DNA of 64,000 nt from Sclerurus mexicanus (lineage: Eukaryota > Chordata > Aves > Passeriformes > Furnariidae). Position numbers and translations under genes: made by a program. This document shows, piece after piece, positions 60,531 to 64,000 of this stretch. Under the pieces are notes generated by a model that was not told the origin of the DNA, did not search any database, and saw only the letters and a list, made by a program, of their open reading frames with translations. Location of the stretch: NCBI GenBank assembly GCA_013396755.1, contig VWZF01005684.1, positions 644,601 through 708,600 on the forward strand. Direction: 5' to 3'. Every line of letters begins with the position of its first letter. Position 1 is the stretch's first letter.

Positions 60531-63422
60531 AGCAGGGCATGGATGCCCTTCTGCTTGAAGAACCTGTCATTCTGTGTGTATGTGTTTGTGGTGCTTGGCA
60601 GGCCACTACAGGTTGACACAGTTGCGGAACCTCCTCCAGACTGCCAGGGTGTTGTTATCCCCGGATTCAAGCTGCCAAAGGCTTCCCAGTGTTACGTAGC
60701 TCATGTTCCCCAATGCAGCTGTGTTTGTCCCAATTCAACAAGTGTAAAAACAAACAAGAAAAAAAAAGACACTTAACTGAAGGTAAGCTCCAATTTCCTG
60801 GTTGAGTGTCTTTCTTCACAGTGTTAGAAAGTTGAGCGTTGAAATACAGTTGCAGAGAGAAGCTAAAGTGACATTGTGGCTTTGTAGGAGTAGACATTCC
60901 CAGTCCAGATACTTACAATTCAGTGCGTTAGAGGCCCTGATAGTCATTACCAAGATTCCAGAGGTGACAAGTGTTCCTCTTGTATAGAGATATGGACCAG
61001 CCTACACCTTCAATAGTTGCAGGACTATTATGAAGCAATACCTTTCAGTATGTCAATGGTCACCACAGTACCTCACTTCTGTGATGATGAAGCCCACACA
61101 GAAATGGTCTTCCTTGTCACAGATTCAAGGCTGCTGTGGTGGATGTTTATCTTGGCTGTGAAGCAACTCAGTTGCTTCTTGGGCAGGGTTCTAGAAAGAT
61201 ACAGAGTGGTACAGAGGATACAGACCAATGACCATTTTCTTCCAGCCCAAATAAAGCAATCCTGTTTTTTCTGTGCAGAGCCAAAGTGGTTCCTTGCCCA
61301 TTTCAGCACAGAAAAATGGATCCAGTCGGCTTTCAACCACTGAGCAGCACTCCTTAACACAAGGGTGGGATATTCTTCTTTATTACCGGAGGAATTTCCT
61401 GACATTCAGTTAATGAGGTAGAACTGCTTTACAATGAGTTCATTTCACCCTGGAGTCTTATGGGTTTCAAAGATGGTTATCTGACCATTCAATTTACCAT
61501 GATGTAATCACAGCCCATCTCCCAGTCATTAGCTTTAGCAAGATAGAATTAACATGATTCAAACAGTGACAGACTTTGTCCTCCAGTCCTGTTTAAATAT
61601 ATTGCTCACGATTCTGCTAGGACTCTTACATGAGTCTTTGAAGACTTGGTCTCTAGATTATCTTTCCATGAAGATTACTTTTTGAGTGAGCAGTACATCA
61701 GGACAGCAAGGAAAATCCTTCATATTAAGTCTTCTCACTGACTCCATACAAAGGGTTTTTCCCAGAGCTGCTGCTGAGTTTCATTTTTGGCAGATGATCA
61801 GCGCCCTCACATGTTTTGTAGGTAGATCTAAAGTGTCACACACTGCATGTGGAAAAAAGTCTCCACTGACCTGGGAAATACCCATTTATATAACCTCCTG
61901 TGTCTTATTCATCATTTTTTAAAACCGTCTAGAGTCTCACATTCCCTATGTGAGAGGACTCTAGGAGGATAATTATCCTAGCCTATGCGAAGACGTGGGT
62001 TTACTCTGTCTAAGCTGAGCTTTCCTTAGGGAGATCACTAAGAACAGCTCAACACCAGTTGTGTTGGTACCAGGAGGTACTTGCAAAACTAGTCATTCAC
62101 ACATGCTTCAGGCATTAAACTTTGACAAGAGTGTCTAGGTTTGGTGCTGTATCCAATCAATCAGGCTTCTGTTCACCTGAATATTTTAAAATCCATATTA
62201 TCCTCCAGATAAAGGAGGACTATTTCAATTCCCTATAAGCTTTAAAAAGCAACAACCTATCCCTGGCCACTAAACAAACACAAATACAAACAAAAAACCC
62301 AACCCAACCAAACAAACAAGAAAACCCAAAATCAAAATCTAGAAATAAAAGCTGGCTTTGACTTTGAAAAGAAAGTGATATCTGATATATCTTTATGTAT
62401 ATTCATCAGCTACTCTCCTTCCCTCGCCTTCAGAGTCCTTGTATACTACTGGGAGTTGTGTTTTTAAAGTCTATGCATGAGTCTTCCTGAGCACAGAAAG
62501 GATTAGAACCTTCATCCCTTACATTTTGTGTTATTTCTTCAAGAAAAGAAGAAAGTGCTTTCATTTTTATATACTTCAAGGAATACATTGCTTGTTTTAC
62601 TATTTCTCTTATTTTGCAGTGCTCTAGCCTTTTTCTATGTTTTGGGGGGGGGGGTTTGTTTGTTTTTCAAAAACAGTGCTTTACTAAACCTATTTGGCTC
62701 AAGTGTCTTGTGTTATGCTGTTTCACACAAAAACCTTGACAGAAAAGAAAGATCTAGTTGTTTACTATAATACATTAAGGTTTCATGTATTACTAGCTGT
62801 ATTTTTTACACTTTTTAGTATAGAGTAAATATTGGAGATTCCGTAGAAGGGTGAAGATATCAACAGTTCTGGTCAAGGGATAATTTAAAAAGAGGTTGTG
62901 TTATATGCAACACAGTGGGCATTTTTGTTCATGCTGGGATTTTTCAACATTTGCTCCTAATCTTTTAAATGTTAAGTCACCTTTGTTTAGTGCCCTTTTC
63001 CCCAATCAGTATGAGCAGCAAGCCAGATCATTCCTCTTCATTCTTTTTGGTCTTGTTTGTTAGTACTGTTTGATTTTGCAAACAGAATCAAAGGATATAC
63101 TTAAAAGATGCTCTATTACAGAAATTCCAAGTAGATGAATGTTTTAAGTTTTCAGATTTTTTCACTGAGACATGTATCTACCACTGTCGCCACATGAATA
63201 TATAGACTGATAGTTCTTTAGAAGATTTTTAGAACAGAGCTGCTTTTAAGGATAGCACTAACATTGTCAGAATACAGCTTCATAGTTTTAGGGAACTTAT
63301 AGAGCTGGTTGTAGTACTCAAAATCAGAATTCACAGCATTATGAGGTGATCAAGGAAAGAAAGAAAGAAAAAAAGAAAATTTGCCAAACAAAATATTTTT
63401 TGATACAAACTTAAATATGAAT
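60531..63422. other. Unassigned stretch
   Basis: It contains antiparallel frames at 61017-61343 (plus, 108 codons) and 61073-61405 (minus, 110 codons) of no recognised family. The minus strand of 60650-61900 reads through several partly open segments with stops, as in a decayed element. A run of 11 G lies at 62644-62654. No gene is supported. Confidence 0.4.
63353..63380 (+). repeat. GAAA-rich microsatellite
   Basis: About five GAAA or AAGA units with an A-run, between unique DNA and the old CR1. Confidence 0.8.
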
Positions 63423-63935
63423 GCATTGTATGAGGCCCTGGTGAGACCCTTCACACATTATTATGCATATGCCCACTCACTGGGAAAAAAAAAAAATGAA
63501 TAGTTTAAATAGGAATAGGTGTAAAAAAGGAAAAAAAAGATGGCCAAGTGTGCAAACAGCCTAGACTACAAGAAATATAAAAGAATAAAAGAATAAAAAA
63601 ATAAAAGAATAAAAGAAGTTATCTTGTTTAGCCTAGAAAAATGAAAGGTGAGAGGACTTAAGACTATACTATATAAATTCAGCAGGTGGCTATATGCCAC
63701 AGAAGGAAATGAGCTACTTTAAAAAAAAGATAATGTTAGCAAAGAACAAATTAGGATAAACCAGTCATGAATAAAATTAGACTGGAAATTAGAAAAAGAT
63801 TTCTAAGTACCAGAGAAGCAAGGTTCTGGAACAGCCCTCTAATAGGAGTTGTAGAGGGCAAAACAACTATATAATGTTAAAACAGAGTCTGAAATAAGTG
63901 TTAATAAGGGTATCTTGTGTAGCTGTCTACAATGT
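63423..63935 (+). mobile_element. Old CR1 LINE fragment with simple-repeat expansion inside
   Basis: GTATGAGGCCCTGGTGAGAC at the start, TTGTTTAGCCTAGAAAAATG in the middle, and TTAGACTGGAAATTAGAAAAAG and GGTTCTGGAACAGCCC later are diverged CR1 landmarks in the correct order. An AAAAGAAT repeat (63579-63617) has expanded within it. It may run past the window's end. Confidence 0.75.
63579..63617 (+). repeat. (AAAAGAAT)n microsatellite
   Basis: About five units with small variations, within the old CR1 fragment. Confidence 0.85.
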
Positions 63936-64000
63936 GGAGGACTCTCTCAGTGACCTGTCAGCTTTCTGCCATCTTTATCCTATGCAGCTAAATTATTTGC

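Noticed and set aside
1..64000. CRISPR arrays, operons, bacterial or phage systems.
   Set aside because: The window is vertebrate nuclear DNA with introns, CR1 LINEs and LTRs; no spaced direct repeats of CRISPR type were seen.

Overview
The window is vertebrate nuclear DNA from a bird. The evidence is a set of CR1 LINE fragments (the dominant avian retrotransposon), three kinds of avian-type solo LTR, sparse AT-rich intergenic DNA, and a short GC-rich CpG island around a housekeeping promoter. The LTR that begins TGTACTGGGTTTGCATGG resembles ERVL-type LTRs that I recall as common in Neoaves, so a neoavian bird is my best guess; species cannot be assigned.

Only two protein-coding genes are supported, and both lie in the first 11.1 kb. 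NDUFS6 (13 kDa accessory, zinc-binding subunit of respiratory complex I) runs on the minus strand. Exon 4 is at 4595-4660, exon 3 at 5634-5756 and exon 2 at 9661-9714; exon 1 is not visible. MRPL36 (mitochondrial large-subunit ribosomal protein bL36m) runs divergently on the plus strand at 10556-10743, and its N-terminus is missing. A 68-base run of N (10488-10555) lies exactly where NDUFS6 exon 1, the shared head-to-head promoter and the MRPL36 start should be, so both genes are incomplete because of the assembly rather than because they are broken. The same divergent pair lies on human chromosome 5p15.33 between IRX4 and LPCAT1. By synteny the left edge should face IRX4 and the right edge LPCAT1 (inference).

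From 11.1 kb to 64 kb I found no gene. This stretch holds CR1 fragments of different ages (18.4, 23.2, 36.2, 40.6, 48.4, 51.3, 56.8, 58.8, 60.2 and 63.4 kb) and solo LTRs at 27.1, 50.3 and 57.2 kb. A further solo LTR lies at 3.1 kb, downstream of NDUFS6. The 57.2 kb LTR sits inside a CR1 with an exact 5-bp target duplication. The desert also holds a perfect 43-bp tandem duplication, several simple repeats, a possible polyadenylated 3' end on the minus strand at 46.6 kb, and several unique AT-rich blocks that could be conserved regulatory elements but cannot be proved so from one sequence.

No new biological system is evident. The most useful observations are the collapsed bidirectional promoter gap, the CpG-rich CR1 abutting it, and the clean nested LTR insertion.
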